A stretch of DNA of 64,000 bases from Haloarcula amylovorans (lineage in GTDB: Archaea > Halobacteriota > Halobacteria > Halobacteriales > Haloarculaceae). Shown here one piece after another: positions 51,921 through 61,207 of this stretch (positions are counted from its first letter, which is position 1; every line of letters begins with the position of its first letter). Location: positions 558,001-622,000 of the forward strand of contig NZ_SRIF01000001.1 in NCBI RefSeq assembly GCF_004681185.1, given 5' to 3'. Below the pieces are notes generated by a model. It saw only the letters and a program-made list of their open reading frames with translations, was not told the DNA's origin and searched no databases. The translations under genes and the position numbers were made by a program.

Positions 51921-53348
51921 TCATCTCCACAGCGCCGGCGGCACTTCTCCCAGTAAGTCAGTCGCGACCAGTCCGTAGCCGCGTTCGTCCACGACCGAAT
52001 CACCCGCGTCGCCGACGGCGTAGGCGGCGATAGCGGCCGCGTGGCGCGGTTCCTGTACACAGGTCAGCGCGCCCGTGACACCAGCCAGCACGTCGCCGGT
52101 GCCGCCGACGGTCATTCCGGGGTTGCCGGTGCGGTTGATGCGCGTCTCCTCGCCGTCGGTGATCACATCGTACGCACCCTTCACGAGCAGCGTGTGGCCG
52201 ATGTCGGCAGCGAAGGACTCGACGAGGTCCGCCCGCTCGCGCCAGTCGTCGCTGGTCTCTCCGCCCATCTTCTGGAGTTCGCCCTGATGGGGCGTACAGA
52301 CGAGTTCGGCGTCGGTTTCTATATCGGGGACGACGGCGAGGGGGTCCGCGTCGACGACGGCGGTGCCCTCGTAGTCGCCGAGGAACTCTTCGACGGCCGA
52401 TAGCGTCTCGTCGGCGTCGCCCATCCCGGGACCGAGGACGACTGTGTCGTGGCCGTCGGCGAGGTCCGAGAGCCAGTCGACCTGTTCGGGGCCGAGCACG
52501 TCGGCCTCGTACTCGCGGACGATGAGGTTCTCTGTGTAGCCCTGTATCTCGCGGGCGACCGATTCGGGGGCAGCGACGCGGACGAGGTCGGCACCGCCCC
52601 GGAGCGCCGCCTGTGCGGAGAGCGCTGGCGCGCCGGTGTAGGGACCGCCGCCGACGACGAGCACTTCGCCGCTGTCGCCCTTGTGCGCGTCGCTGGCCCG
52701 ACTGAGGCGGGTGAGGTCCCCGCGCTCGACGAACAGTTCGGCGGCGTCGGGGATGCCGATGTCTGCGACGGTGACCTCGGCGTCCAGTTCGGGGAGCCCG
52801 GGTTTCGTGTCGTGGAACGTCACGACGTGGTCGGCGTGGACGGCGTTGTCCGCGAGCGTTCCGTCTTCAGCGTCCAGGCCCGACGGTACGTCCACCGAGA
52901 GGACCGGGGCGTCGCCGTCGTTCATCGCGCTCGCTGTCGTCGCTTCGGGTTCGCGCAACGCACCGCTGATGCCGGTTCCGAGCATCGCGTCAACGACGAC
53001 GGCAGGGTCGGAGAGCGAGACGTCGCTCGCGTCGCGGACCTGTTCCGTGGCGTATTCTGCGGACTGGAGCGCGTCCCAGTTCTCGCGGGCGATGTCGGTC
53101 GTAATGGTCTCGGGGCGGCCAAGCAGCAAGATTCGGAGGTCGAACTCGTCGAGAAACCGTGCGGCGACGAGGGCGTCTCCGCCGTTGTTTCCGCGGCCAG
53201 CGACGATGGTCACGCCGTCGCCGGGATCGGCCTGGTCCCGCACCGCCTGCGCGACGGCGTTGCCGGAGGACTCCATCAGCTGTTTGCGTGGCACACCGAG
53301 TGCCGCGGCGTTCTCGTCGACGACGCCCATCTCTGTACCGGTGAGCAT
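51921..53348 (-). CDS. nnrD: bifunctional NAD(P)HX epimerase/dehydratase
   Basis: A 475-residue fusion that repairs damaged NADH/NADPH. The N-terminal YjeF epimerase domain (about 1-205) has VVAGRGNNGGDALVAARFL and VVDAMLGTGISGALREP; the C-terminal ADP/ATP-dependent dehydratase (about 215-475) has GEVLVVGGGPYTGAPALSA, LGPGMGDADETL, CTPHQGELQKM and NPGMTVGGTGDVLAGV. The gene is convergent with the 51318 gene (3 nt apart) and 66 nt after acylphosphatase on the minus strand. Confidence 0.93.
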   Translation of the reverse strand: MLTGTEMGVVDENAAALGVPRKQLMESSGNAVAQAVRDQADPGDGVTIVAGRGNNGGDALVAARFLDEFDLRILLLGRPETITTDIARENWDALQSAEYATEQVRDASDVSLSDPAVVVDAMLGTGISGALREPEATTASAMNDGDAPVLSVDVPSGLDAEDGTLADNAVHADHVVTFHDTKPGLPELDAEVTVADIGIPDAAELFVERGDLTRLSRASDAHKGDSGEVLVVGGGPYTGAPALSAQAALRGGADLVRVAAPESVAREIQGYTENLIVREYEADVLGPEQVDWLSDLADGHDTVVLGPGMGDADETLSAVEEFLGDYEGTAVVDADPLAVVPDIETDAELVCTPHQGELQKMGGETSDDWRERADLVESFAADIGHTLLVKGAYDVITDGEETRINRTGNPGMTVGGTGDVLAGVTGALTCVQEPRHAAAIAAYAVGDAGDSVVDERGYGLVATDLLGEVPPALWR

Positions 53349-53414
53349 GAGCGGCGGTTCGCCCGCCAGCGTGGTAACGATGGCGGCGACAGCGGGGTGG
53401 CGGGCGGTGTGGCG

Positions 53415-53690
53415 CTACCAGCGGACTTCGAAACCGTCGATTCCTTCGGGGTCTTCTTCGGTCACGTCGACGTCGACGACGTCCGCTCGGGAGCTCCCCT
53501 CGTGGCAGAACTCGACCATCGACTCGACGGCGTCGGGGCCGCCTTCGAACACCGCTTCGACGCGGCCGTCGTCGAGGTTCGTCACCCAGCCGTCGACACC
53601 GTGGTCGCGGGCCGTGTCCCGCGTCGTGGCTCGATAGTAGACGCCCTGTACTCGGCCGGAGACGTAGACGTGAACTCGTCGGCGCGCCAT
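53415..53690 (-). CDS. acyP: acylphosphatase
   Basis: A 91-residue acylphosphatase with the classic VSGRVQGVYYRATTRDTARDHGVDGWVTNLDDGRVEAVFEG (catalytic Arg in GRVQGVYYR and Asn in WVTNLDDG). It hydrolyses carboxyl-phosphate bonds such as in acetyl or carbamoyl phosphate. The lone minus-strand gene lies between nnrD and the ATP-grasp gene, with short gaps that allow co-transcription. Confidence 0.95.
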   Translation of the reverse strand: MARRRVHVYVSGRVQGVYYRATTRDTARDHGVDGWVTNLDDGRVEAVFEGGPDAVESMVEFCHEGSSRADVVDVDVTEEDPEGIDGFEVRW

Positions 53691-53715
53691 GCTCGTGGTT
53701 ACTCGCGGCGGGCAG

Positions 53716-55023
53716 TTAGGCCCGGCGGTCGGTGTTCACTTTTCGCTCGGCACCCTCAGCCCCAGCCTCTGTATCGACGAGACGACTCTCCGCTGACAGT
53801 GGCGTCGTCGGGCGCGATGACCCGATATCTCGTCCCTCTAGGACGGCGTTCAGCGTGTCGCGTACGAACGGCCGGATATCGTTACTGCTGAGGTAGTCGA
53901 AGTGCGGCTGCGTGACCATCGAGCCGACCATCTCCGCGGCCGTTCGCAGCAGCGACGGCTTCTCGACGAAGGGGTACTGCTCCGTCGCGACGCTGTGTAG
54001 GTGACTGATTTCGCCGCGGATGAAATGGGATGCCGTTCCGGGCCGGTAGTCGGGTGTAAACGGGCCGCTGTCCCCGTTGGCGAGTCGCCAGTAGTATAGC
54101 GGGTAGTCGACCCCCGCGTGGATGTCACAGGGGAGCGACGACCAGAACCGTGGATTGATCTCGAGAATCTCGAATTCGCCAGTCTCCTCGTCCCGGATGA
54201 ACCCGACGGACGCCACGCCGTGCCACTCCAACTCGTCTAACACCGCGAGTCCCGCTTCTCGGAGTTCCGGAATGTTGACGGCCTCGTGGTAGACGCTGGG
54301 GCCGCGGGGGTACTTGAATCCTCGACGGAGGGCCTTCTGCGTGCTGAACAGCGCCTCTCCCTCGTCGTACAGCGCTCGGATGGTGTACTCGGTCCCGGGG
54401 ACGTACTCTTGGACGATAGGGACGTGTCCCATGCGGTCGATTAGATTCTCGACGTCGGGGGGGTCGCCCGGCTCGAAGTACTGCGTGTTCGGCATCGACC
54501 ACGACTCCGTCGGCGGAATCTCCTCGACGTAGTAGTTGGTGAGCGCGCCGTAGCGGCCCTTCGCGATGAGGCGGCGGTCCCATTCTTCCACGTCGGTAAG
54601 CAGTGCCGTCTCCGGCACGGTGACGCCGGCACGCTCGGCGGCCGAAAAGAGGTCGAGTCTGTCGTGGACCGTCGCTAGCGTCTCCATCGTCGGCCACACC
54701 GGTGTGAGGTGCTCCGCGAACGCCTCGCGGTATCTCGATAGGACGTAAACGTCTTCCTCTCGCACCGGAACGATAGTCTTCACCGACGGGCGCGCAGCGA
54801 GGTCGAGGAGCACGTCCCGATACGAGAGGAGGTCGTCGTACGGGCTGGGTAACCGCACCCGTTCGTCGCAGTATTTCGAGGTGAACGCCGGAGACCGGTC
54901 GCTGTCGGACGCGACGATGGTCCTGACGCCGCGCTGGCCCAGCGACCTGACCGCGGTCACTGAGCCGGGAGCGTCGTTCGAGATCACTACGGCCGACCCG
55001 TCTGGAGTCTCGGGGTTTCCCAT
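53716..55023 (-). CDS. ATP-grasp carboxylate-amine ligase-like protein
   Basis: A 435-residue ATP-grasp protein. A preATP-grasp Rossmann part (VVISNDAPGSVTAVRSLGQRGVRTIVASD), the central VPIVQEYVPGTEYTIRALYDEGEAL, and the metal/ATP site VGFIRDEETGEFEILEINPRFWSSL are present. Such enzymes join carboxylates to amines; the product here (peptide-like, nucleotide or cell-surface precursor) is unknown. Its C-terminus is a Ser/Thr/Glu-rich, possibly disordered tail. The Met at 55023 is chosen; a reading of five more residues exists. Confidence 0.85.
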   Translation of the reverse strand: MGNPETPDGSAVVISNDAPGSVTAVRSLGQRGVRTIVASDSDRSPAFTSKYCDERVRLPSPYDDLLSYRDVLLDLAARPSVKTIVPVREEDVYVLSRYREAFAEHLTPVWPTMETLATVHDRLDLFSAAERAGVTVPETALLTDVEEWDRRLIAKGRYGALTNYYVEEIPPTESWSMPNTQYFEPGDPPDVENLIDRMGHVPIVQEYVPGTEYTIRALYDEGEALFSTQKALRRGFKYPRGPSVYHEAVNIPELREAGLAVLDELEWHGVASVGFIRDEETGEFEILEINPRFWSSLPCDIHAGVDYPLYYWRLANGDSGPFTPDYRPGTASHFIRGEISHLHSVATEQYPFVEKPSLLRTAAEMVGSMVTQPHFDYLSSNDIRPFVRDTLNAVLEGRDIGSSRPTTPLSAESRLVDTEAGAEGAERKVNTDRRA

Positions 55024-55203
55024 GCGAGATAATAGCAAATAGGGCGGAGAAAGTAAGCCGTGAACTATCCCTCGGTGTTCGGACCTTACTCAAATACGGG
55101 ATCTATAATCCGCTCTGACGACGCCGTCGACCGGTGGAGCGGGACCGCCGGTTTGTCCAACGCTCACTCGTCGCGGAAACGTCTGGGACCCACACTCTCC
55201 CGA

Positions 55204-57144
55204 TTACTCGTCGCGTCGTTCGCCTCGGTAGAGCGCGTACCCCAGCGTCGAAAGAACCGGGACGGCGACCGTCGCCCAGCCGGGTAGTAGCGGCCCCGAC
55301 CCACTGATTAGTCCAGCACTCTGTACGTCGACGGCGGACGTGTTCGTCCCCATCGCGCCGACGTCGTCGATGGCCCGAACCGTCACGTTCCGGGTACCTG
55401 ATTCGTTGTAGGTCGCCGTGACAGTAGCCCCCTCCGTCTCGAACGACCCGTCACCATCAAGGTCCCACTCGTAGCGGGCGACCTCGCCGTCCGGGTCGGT
55501 GGTGACGTTGTCGGCGTAGAACGTGATGGGCGCGCCCGCGGTCGGGGACGAACTCGTCCCGAACGCCGGCGACGGGGGCTCGTTTTCGACCGGTATCATG
55601 ACTTCTTTCGTCGCCGTCGTTCCTCGGTCGTCGGTCACTCTGAGTGAGACACGGTGTTCTCCCTCTTCGGTGAACTCGTAGGTCGTCGATTTGCCGCTCG
55701 ACTCGAACGTGCCGTCGCCGTCGAAGTCCCACTCGTAGGTCGCTATTTCGCCGTCGCCGTCCGCGCTGGCAGCGGCGTCGAAGCTCACTTCTTGGAGCCC
55801 CGGGTTCTCGGGCGAGTGCGAGAAGTCGGGAACCGGGACCTCGTTGTCGACGACTTCGAGTCCCGAGACGTAGCCGGACGGCGTGTTCGTATATTGGCCG
55901 GCAAGCGTGTAGGCGTTCTCGCCGCGAGGGGTGACGCTCATCGGGCGGGACCCACGGTCCGCGTCGTGCCGTTGTGCCCACTGTAGTGTCCCCTCCGCCG
56001 AGAAACTTCTGACGACGCCGCCGTGGTACGTGTAGTCCGTCGAGAAGAAGGACTCTTCGATAGTCATCCGCTCGCCGACGGTGACGAAACCGCCGGACTG
56101 CGTCGTCGTCAGCGCGCGAACCGTCTCCCCGTTGCCGTCTCCGTCGGCGAGACCGAAGCTCTTGCTCGTTATCGGGTCGCCGTTCCGGTCGACTACCACG
56201 AGCCACCCCTTGTAGCCGCCGAAACTCTCCGTGTAGCCGCCGAGGCCGAGTACGCCGTCGCCCGTGATGGCGACGTCGTGGAGCTCGTCGTACTCGGACC
56301 CGCCGAAGGGCTTGACGAACTCCGTCACGCCGTCGGCCGTCATCTTCACGAGGAGTCCGTCGTCCTCGCTCAGGCCGACCCCGTAGATATCCCCGTCGGG
56401 ACCGACGGCGACGCCTTCGAGCGACCGGTGGCCGTCCGCCGACAGCGTCTGTTCCCAGACGACGTCGCCGTCGCTCGTGACGCGTGCCATCCAGCCGTCG
56501 ATGGCGTCGTAATCGACGTCGCCCCACGATTCGACGCCGACGTCACCGGCGATGACGTACTCACCGTCCCCGAGCGGCGCAATCGCGCGGGCGTTGGTCC
56601 GGTCCTTCGATTGGTAGACAGCACGCGCCTGTACGGTCCCCTCTCCGTCGAGACGAGCGAAGCAGGCGTTGCGGACGGCATCTTCGCTCCCGTCGCCGCC
56701 ACCGTGCCCGCAGACGACAACGCCGCCATCGTCGGTCACCTGCGCGTCGTACAGTCCGTCGAACGTCGACTCGGCGAACGTCTCGCGCCACTGAACGTGG
56801 CCATCGGATCCGACCGCGACGACCCAGCCGTCCTCGCCGTCCGTCGAGAACGCGTCGAGTGCACCGACGGCGAAGACGGTTCCGTCGTCGCGACTCGCAG
56901 CGCCGTAGAAATCGGCGGCGGTCGTGTCCCCCGACGGCGCGACCGATTCGGTCCACCGCTTGAACGGAAGCGTGACGATATCTGGGCCGGTTTGTGCGTT
57001 CGCGGAAGCGGTCTTCCCGCCGAGAGCCGCTTTCGGTGTTCGGGTGGCAGTGGCAGTTCCCGTCGTCGCCATCGCCGCCCCACCCAGCGTCACGTGCTTC
57101 AGAAACGACCGTCGACCGCATGTCCCAGCATTCTCATCAGACAT
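55204..57144 (-). CDS. Tat-exported PKD-repeat surface protein with C-terminal anchor
   Basis: A 646-residue surface protein. The N-terminus has a twin-arginine signal (CGRRSFLKHVTLGGAAMATTG). Residues about 60-460 form repeated beta-strand units with Asp/Gly-rich turns, propeller-like. Two PKD domains follow (IATYEWDFDGDGTFESSGK and VARYEWDLDGDGSFETEG), and the end (SGPLLPGWATVAVPVLSTLGYALYRGERRDE) holds one transmembrane helix. PKD domains mediate binding on cell surfaces. Start at Met 57144; the longer reading to 57234 lies in AT-rich promoter DNA. Confidence 0.85.
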   Translation of the reverse strand: MSDENAGTCGRRSFLKHVTLGGAAMATTGTATATRTPKAALGGKTASANAQTGPDIVTLPFKRWTESVAPSGDTTAADFYGAASRDDGTVFAVGALDAFSTDGEDGWVVAVGSDGHVQWRETFAESTFDGLYDAQVTDDGGVVVCGHGGGDGSEDAVRNACFARLDGEGTVQARAVYQSKDRTNARAIAPLGDGEYVIAGDVGVESWGDVDYDAIDGWMARVTSDGDVVWEQTLSADGHRSLEGVAVGPDGDIYGVGLSEDDGLLVKMTADGVTEFVKPFGGSEYDELHDVAITGDGVLGLGGYTESFGGYKGWLVVVDRNGDPITSKSFGLADGDGNGETVRALTTTQSGGFVTVGERMTIEESFFSTDYTYHGGVVRSFSAEGTLQWAQRHDADRGSRPMSVTPRGENAYTLAGQYTNTPSGYVSGLEVVDNEVPVPDFSHSPENPGLQEVSFDAAASADGDGEIATYEWDFDGDGTFESSGKSTTYEFTEEGEHRVSLRVTDDRGTTATKEVMIPVENEPPSPAFGTSSSPTAGAPITFYADNVTTDPDGEVARYEWDLDGDGSFETEGATVTATYNESGTRNVTVRAIDDVGAMGTNTSAVDVQSAGLISGSGPLLPGWATVAVPVLSTLGYALYRGERRDE

Positions 57145-57267
57145 TGACTGATACTCTTCACTTTTAGATTTAAAAATTACCATACAGTATCGCATCTGAT
57201 ACCAGTGCGATACTCGCGGAAAGAGACAGCACACTGGCAGTGAATAGCGTCACGGCGGACGCCGCGA

Positions 57268-58176
57268 CTACTGCTCTCGCCCGCCCGAGCGGAGATAGTG
57301 AAAGAGGTAGGTCTGTGTGTAGCCGGCGTATTCGCCGCCGAGGGTCTCCCGGATGGCTCTGGAGGTCTCCGCGTAGTTGCCGCGGTCACACTCGGGATAG
57401 TACTCCTCGATGGTGCCTCGAATCCAGGTATCCAGCGGCACAGCTTCGAGGTAGCCGAGCGAGAACAGGAGGATGCAGTCGGCCACTTTATCGCCGACGC
57501 CGACGAACGCCGTCAGCGCTTCGCGCGCGTCCTCGTAGTCTAAACCGATGGCGTCCTCGGGACGTGCCTCGCCGTCGGCGACCATCCCGGCGCTCCGCTT
57601 CACGTAGGGGGCGCGATACCCCAGATTCAGGTCTCGAAGTTCCGCCTCGCTCGCGGCCGCTAGCGCGACGGGAGTTGGGAAGGCGTCGTAGGTCCGACCG
57701 TCGAACGCGACGGTCTCGCCGAACTCCCGACGGAGCGCCTGCTGCATGCCGTGAATGCGGCCGACTCGCATCTGGGCCGAGCAGATGAACGAAATCAGCG
57801 TGGGAAACGCCGGGTCGCGGACGATACGCATCCCCCAGTAGGCGTCGAAGGCCTCGTCGACGACGGCGTCGGGTGGTGCCGTCTCGCGGATTGCCGGTAA
57901 GTTGTCGTCGAGGCCGAGCAGCATCTGGACGCGCGATTCGGCGTCGATAGACGATTCCCACATCAGTTCGCCGTCGGTCTGGCGGACGCGGACGACGACC
58001 GGTCCATCGTCGCTCCGGAGCGTGGTCCAGTACCACGCGTCGCCGCCGCTGGCCGCTTCCCGCTCGTACATCCGGCCGTCCTCGCGGTCCCAGAGGTACG
58101 ACTGGCCGCTCTCGACGGTGGCTTGCAGGTCCAGTCCGCCCGGCAAAGAGGTGATATCGATAGTGCCCCGTTCCAT
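57268..58176 (-). CDS. ogg: 8-oxoguanine DNA glycosylase, OGG1/AlkA-like
   Basis: A 302-residue HhH-GPD base-excision repair enzyme. The N-terminal OGG part includes LDLQATVESGQSYLWDR; SFICSAQMRVGRIHGMQQALRREFGE and the HhH-GPD motif LTAFVGVGDKVADCILLFSLGYLEAVPLDTWI carry the catalytic Lys (GVGDKVADC) and Asp (PLDTW). It excises oxidised or alkylated bases. The ATG is at the edge of a palindrome (58176-58193). AlkA specificity is possible, since both share this fold. Confidence 0.88.
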   Translation of the reverse strand: MERGTIDITSLPGGLDLQATVESGQSYLWDREDGRMYEREAASGGDAWYWTTLRSDDGPVVVRVRQTDGELMWESSIDAESRVQMLLGLDDNLPAIRETAPPDAVVDEAFDAYWGMRIVRDPAFPTLISFICSAQMRVGRIHGMQQALRREFGETVAFDGRTYDAFPTPVALAAASEAELRDLNLGYRAPYVKRSAGMVADGEARPEDAIGLDYEDAREALTAFVGVGDKVADCILLFSLGYLEAVPLDTWIRGTIEEYYPECDRGNYAETSRAIRETLGGEYAGYTQTYLFHYLRSGGREQ

Positions 58177-58193
58177 TACCTCGCCGGAGGTAA
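58176..58193 (-). promoter_or_regulatory. inverted repeat abutting the ogg start codon
   Basis: On the minus strand TTACCTC-CGGC-GAGGTAA directly precedes and includes the first base of the ogg ATG. Seven base pairs around four bases could form a hairpin that hides the start, or bind a regulator. The GAGGT part is too close to the ATG for normal ribosome binding. Confidence 0.35.
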
Positions 58194-58229
58194 CGGAGCG
58201 GTTTCTGGGTTTCTATCTTCGACCCTCGG

Positions 58230-59630
58230 TCAGTTCGCGGGTCGGCCACGGAACCGCACGGCGGCGATGAAGGCGGCGACGCCGACCGCGGCGACGATAG
58301 CGGCCTGCGTCGCCGTGACCGCGACACCGAGGAGACCGCCCAGTCCGGAGACGAGCGTGAACGCGAGAAACAGCGGGAGGACCACGGCGACGGCGTAGTA
58401 CCACGGGCGACCAGCCAGACGGGCCAGGCGGCCCGCGCCGCGCTCGTACTCGTCGAGTGCCGCCTTGCCGAGGACCCAGCCGTCGAACAGCAGGAAGCCG
58501 AGCAGCCCGGCGGTCAACACGAGGTTGGCGACGGTATCGGCCAACAGCGCGAACAGCGACGGCGATAGCGCGGCGGCGCTCCCGGTGAGGAAGAACAGGC
58601 CGCCGACGCCGACCGTGGCGCTCGACCGGCCGAGGCCGTGTTCGTCGACGAGGTAGGCGACGAGCACCTCGAAGATGCTGATGGCCGAGGAGAGCGCCGC
58701 CAGCAGGACGACGCCGAAGAAGACGACGCCGACGACGCGACTGTAGGGCAGGTCCGCGAAGGCTCCCGCGAGACTGACGAACAGCGCGCCCGGGCCGCCC
58801 TCGCCCGGCGAGACGCCCAGCGAGAACAGCAGCGGGAAGATAACCAGTCCGGCGAGGATGCCGATGCCGGTGTTCAGCCCGGCGATAAGGGTCCCGTCGG
58901 CGGCCAGCGAGCGGTCCTCGCCGATGTAGGAGGCGTAGGTGAGCATCGCCCCCGCACCGACTGAGAGCGTAAAGAGGGCCTGTCCTGCCGCGGCGACGAG
59001 GACGTCGAAGAAGTTCGCGCGGAGGTAGCCCACGTCGAGCGAGAGGAAGAATTCGTAGCCGCCGGCGCTTCCCGGGAGCGTCGCGGCCCACGCCGCGAGG
59101 CCGCCAAAGAGGAGGACGATACCGGGGACCATCACCTTCGTCGCCACCTCGATGCCCCTGTCGACGCCAGCGTAGACGACGGCCACCGTCGCGAGGAGGA
59201 ACAGCGCGTGAAAGCCCGCCGCGCCGACGCCGTAGTCGATGGCCGCGAAGTACCCCTGTGGATTTCCGAAGTACGCCCCGGTGACGCTGGCGAGCGTGTA
59301 ACGGAGAATCCACCCGCCGACGACCGAATAGAAGGAAAGGACGACGACGGAGGCGAGCAACGCGACGCCGCCGAGAACCCGCCAGCGACGACCGCCTAGT
59401 TCGCCGAACGCGCCGACCGGGTTGCGCCGGCTCCGTCGCCCGATGACCATCTCGCCCAGCAGTCCGGGGACGCCGACGAGGACGATTACGAGGACGTACA
59501 ACAGGAGAAAGGCCGCGCCGCCGTTTTGGGCGGTCAGCCACGGGAACCGCCAGATGTTGCCAAGCCCGACCGCACTCCCGACGGCGGCGAGGACGAACCC
59601 GACTCGCGTGCGCCACGTAGCTCTCGTCAT
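58230..59630 (-). CDS. sodium-dependent (NSS/SLC6) transporter, copy 1
   Basis: A 466-residue transporter of the neurotransmitter:sodium symporter family with about 11-12 helices. The sodium/substrate motif VGSAVGLGNIWRFPWLTAQNGG is at the start, and the second region (GVVFFGVVLLAALSSAISIFEV) supplies the other sodium site. It imports amino acids or related solutes with Na+. The tandem second copy starts 55 nt upstream on the same strand (59685-61028). Substrate unknown. Confidence 0.92.
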   Translation of the reverse strand: MTRATWRTRVGFVLAAVGSAVGLGNIWRFPWLTAQNGGAAFLLLYVLVIVLVGVPGLLGEMVIGRRSRRNPVGAFGELGGRRWRVLGGVALLASVVVLSFYSVVGGWILRYTLASVTGAYFGNPQGYFAAIDYGVGAAGFHALFLLATVAVVYAGVDRGIEVATKVMVPGIVLLFGGLAAWAATLPGSAGGYEFFLSLDVGYLRANFFDVLVAAAGQALFTLSVGAGAMLTYASYIGEDRSLAADGTLIAGLNTGIGILAGLVIFPLLFSLGVSPGEGGPGALFVSLAGAFADLPYSRVVGVVFFGVVLLAALSSAISIFEVLVAYLVDEHGLGRSSATVGVGGLFFLTGSAAALSPSLFALLADTVANLVLTAGLLGFLLFDGWVLGKAALDEYERGAGRLARLAGRPWYYAVAVVLPLFLAFTLVSGLGGLLGVAVTATQAAIVAAVGVAAFIAAVRFRGRPAN

Positions 59631-59684
59631 CGTCTCAGCGTCCGCGTCGACACCGAAAAGCGTGTCGAGAGCGGGTAGAACACG

Positions 59685-61028
59685 TCAGAACGGTGCGAAG
59701 AAGGCGGGGTCGGAACCCAGGAACATCGTCTGGATACCGAGGACGAGCGTCCCGAGGAGGGCGACGAGGACGACGAGCCGGAGCGTCCAGAGCCACACCT
59801 GGCTGAAGCCGCCGAGCCCGTCCGCCCCCTGCAAGAGTTCATCGACGGCGTCACGGCCGACGACCCAGCCGACAAACACGGTCAACAGCAGGCCCGAGAA
59901 GGGAAGGAACAGTTGGTAGGCGAAGTTGTCGAACCACGTCAACCACGCCGTATTCCACGCGGAGGGGAGACCAAGCACGAACAGACCGAGGCCGGCCGCC
60001 CCGGCGAGGTAGGGTCGCGGTATCCCGTAGTTGTCGTTGGCGTAGGCGACGGTCACTTCCAGCAGACTGATGGCCGAGGACAGCGCCGCGATGAGGACGA
60101 CGCCGAAGAAGACGACGCCGAAGACGCGGCTGTACGGGAGCGTTCCGAACCCGGCGGCCGTCGCCACGAACAGCGCGCCCGCGCCGCCGGTCTGGGTGGT
60201 GATCTCTGCGCCGATAGTGAGCAGGATGGGGAAGACCACGATGCCGGCGAGGATACCGACCAGCGTGTTCGAGACGACGATAACGCCGCCGTCGAAGACG
60301 AGGTTGTCGTCCTCGCCGACGTACGAGGAGTACGTTATCATGATGGCCATCCCGAGCGAGAGCGTGAAGAAGGCCTGCCCGACGGCGAAGGGAATGATGC
60401 TCCCGGCGTTCGCTATCATCGTCCCGAGGTCCGGCGAGAGGAAGAAAGCGTAGCCCTCGCCGGCACCGGGCAGCGTCGCCACCCACGCCGCCAGCGCGAC
60501 CATCAGGACGACGATGCTCGGCACCATCACCTTCGTCGCCTTCTCGATGCCGTCCTCGATGCCGAAGGCGACGATGCCGACGACGATGGCGAGGAAGATC
60601 GCCTGTGCCAGCACCGCCTCGGGGCCGGACGAAACGGCTCCGAAGTAGCCGGCGGGGTCGCCGAAGTACGCGCCGCGGACACTCCCGAGGATGTACCGGA
60701 GGACCCACCCGCCGACGACGTTGTAGTACGAGAGAATCCAGAACCCGGTGAAGACGGCGAACCCGCCGACGAGACGCCAGTTGCGATGGCCCATCTCCTC
60801 GAAGGCATCGACGGCGTTGACGTTCGTCCGCCGCCCGAGGACGAACTCCGCCAGCATCGCGGGGAACCCGACGACGAGGACGGCAACGAGGTAGAACGCG
60901 ACGAACGCCGCGCCGCCGTTGGTCGCGGTCTTGAACGGGAACTGCCAGAGGTTCCCGAGACCGACTGCGCTCCCGATAGCCGCGAAGAGGAATCCGACCC
61001 GAGTCGTCCACGTCTCTCGTTCTGACAT
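59685..61028 (-). CDS. sodium-dependent (NSS/SLC6) transporter, copy 2
   Basis: A 447-residue NSS transporter. AIGSAVGLGNLWQFPFKTATNGG is the N-terminal sodium motif (Trp-Gln instead of Trp-Arg in copy 1), and GVVFFGVVLIAALSSAISLLEV the second site. It shares most motifs with the downstream copy but differs in the ends and several loops, so the pair came from an old duplication and may transport different amino acids. One promoter upstream could drive both. Confidence 0.92.
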   Translation of the reverse strand: MSERETWTTRVGFLFAAIGSAVGLGNLWQFPFKTATNGGAAFVAFYLVAVLVVGFPAMLAEFVLGRRTNVNAVDAFEEMGHRNWRLVGGFAVFTGFWILSYYNVVGGWVLRYILGSVRGAYFGDPAGYFGAVSSGPEAVLAQAIFLAIVVGIVAFGIEDGIEKATKVMVPSIVVLMVALAAWVATLPGAGEGYAFFLSPDLGTMIANAGSIIPFAVGQAFFTLSLGMAIMITYSSYVGEDDNLVFDGGVIVVSNTLVGILAGIVVFPILLTIGAEITTQTGGAGALFVATAAGFGTLPYSRVFGVVFFGVVLIAALSSAISLLEVTVAYANDNYGIPRPYLAGAAGLGLFVLGLPSAWNTAWLTWFDNFAYQLFLPFSGLLLTVFVGWVVGRDAVDELLQGADGLGGFSQVWLWTLRLVVLVALLGTLVLGIQTMFLGSDPAFFAPF

Positions 61029-61207
61029 AGTCGAACGATTGTGCCGGTTTCCCCGTTAACGGCTGTGATTCCGGCGAGATATCATGGCGTGGTGGACGCC
61101 GGTCACGACATCAGCCGACGATGGAGCGCTATATAGCGATATTATCAACGTACTAGTGGGCCGGCCCCACAGATTCACTCGTCCACACTCCTGGCCGCCG
61201 ACCACTG

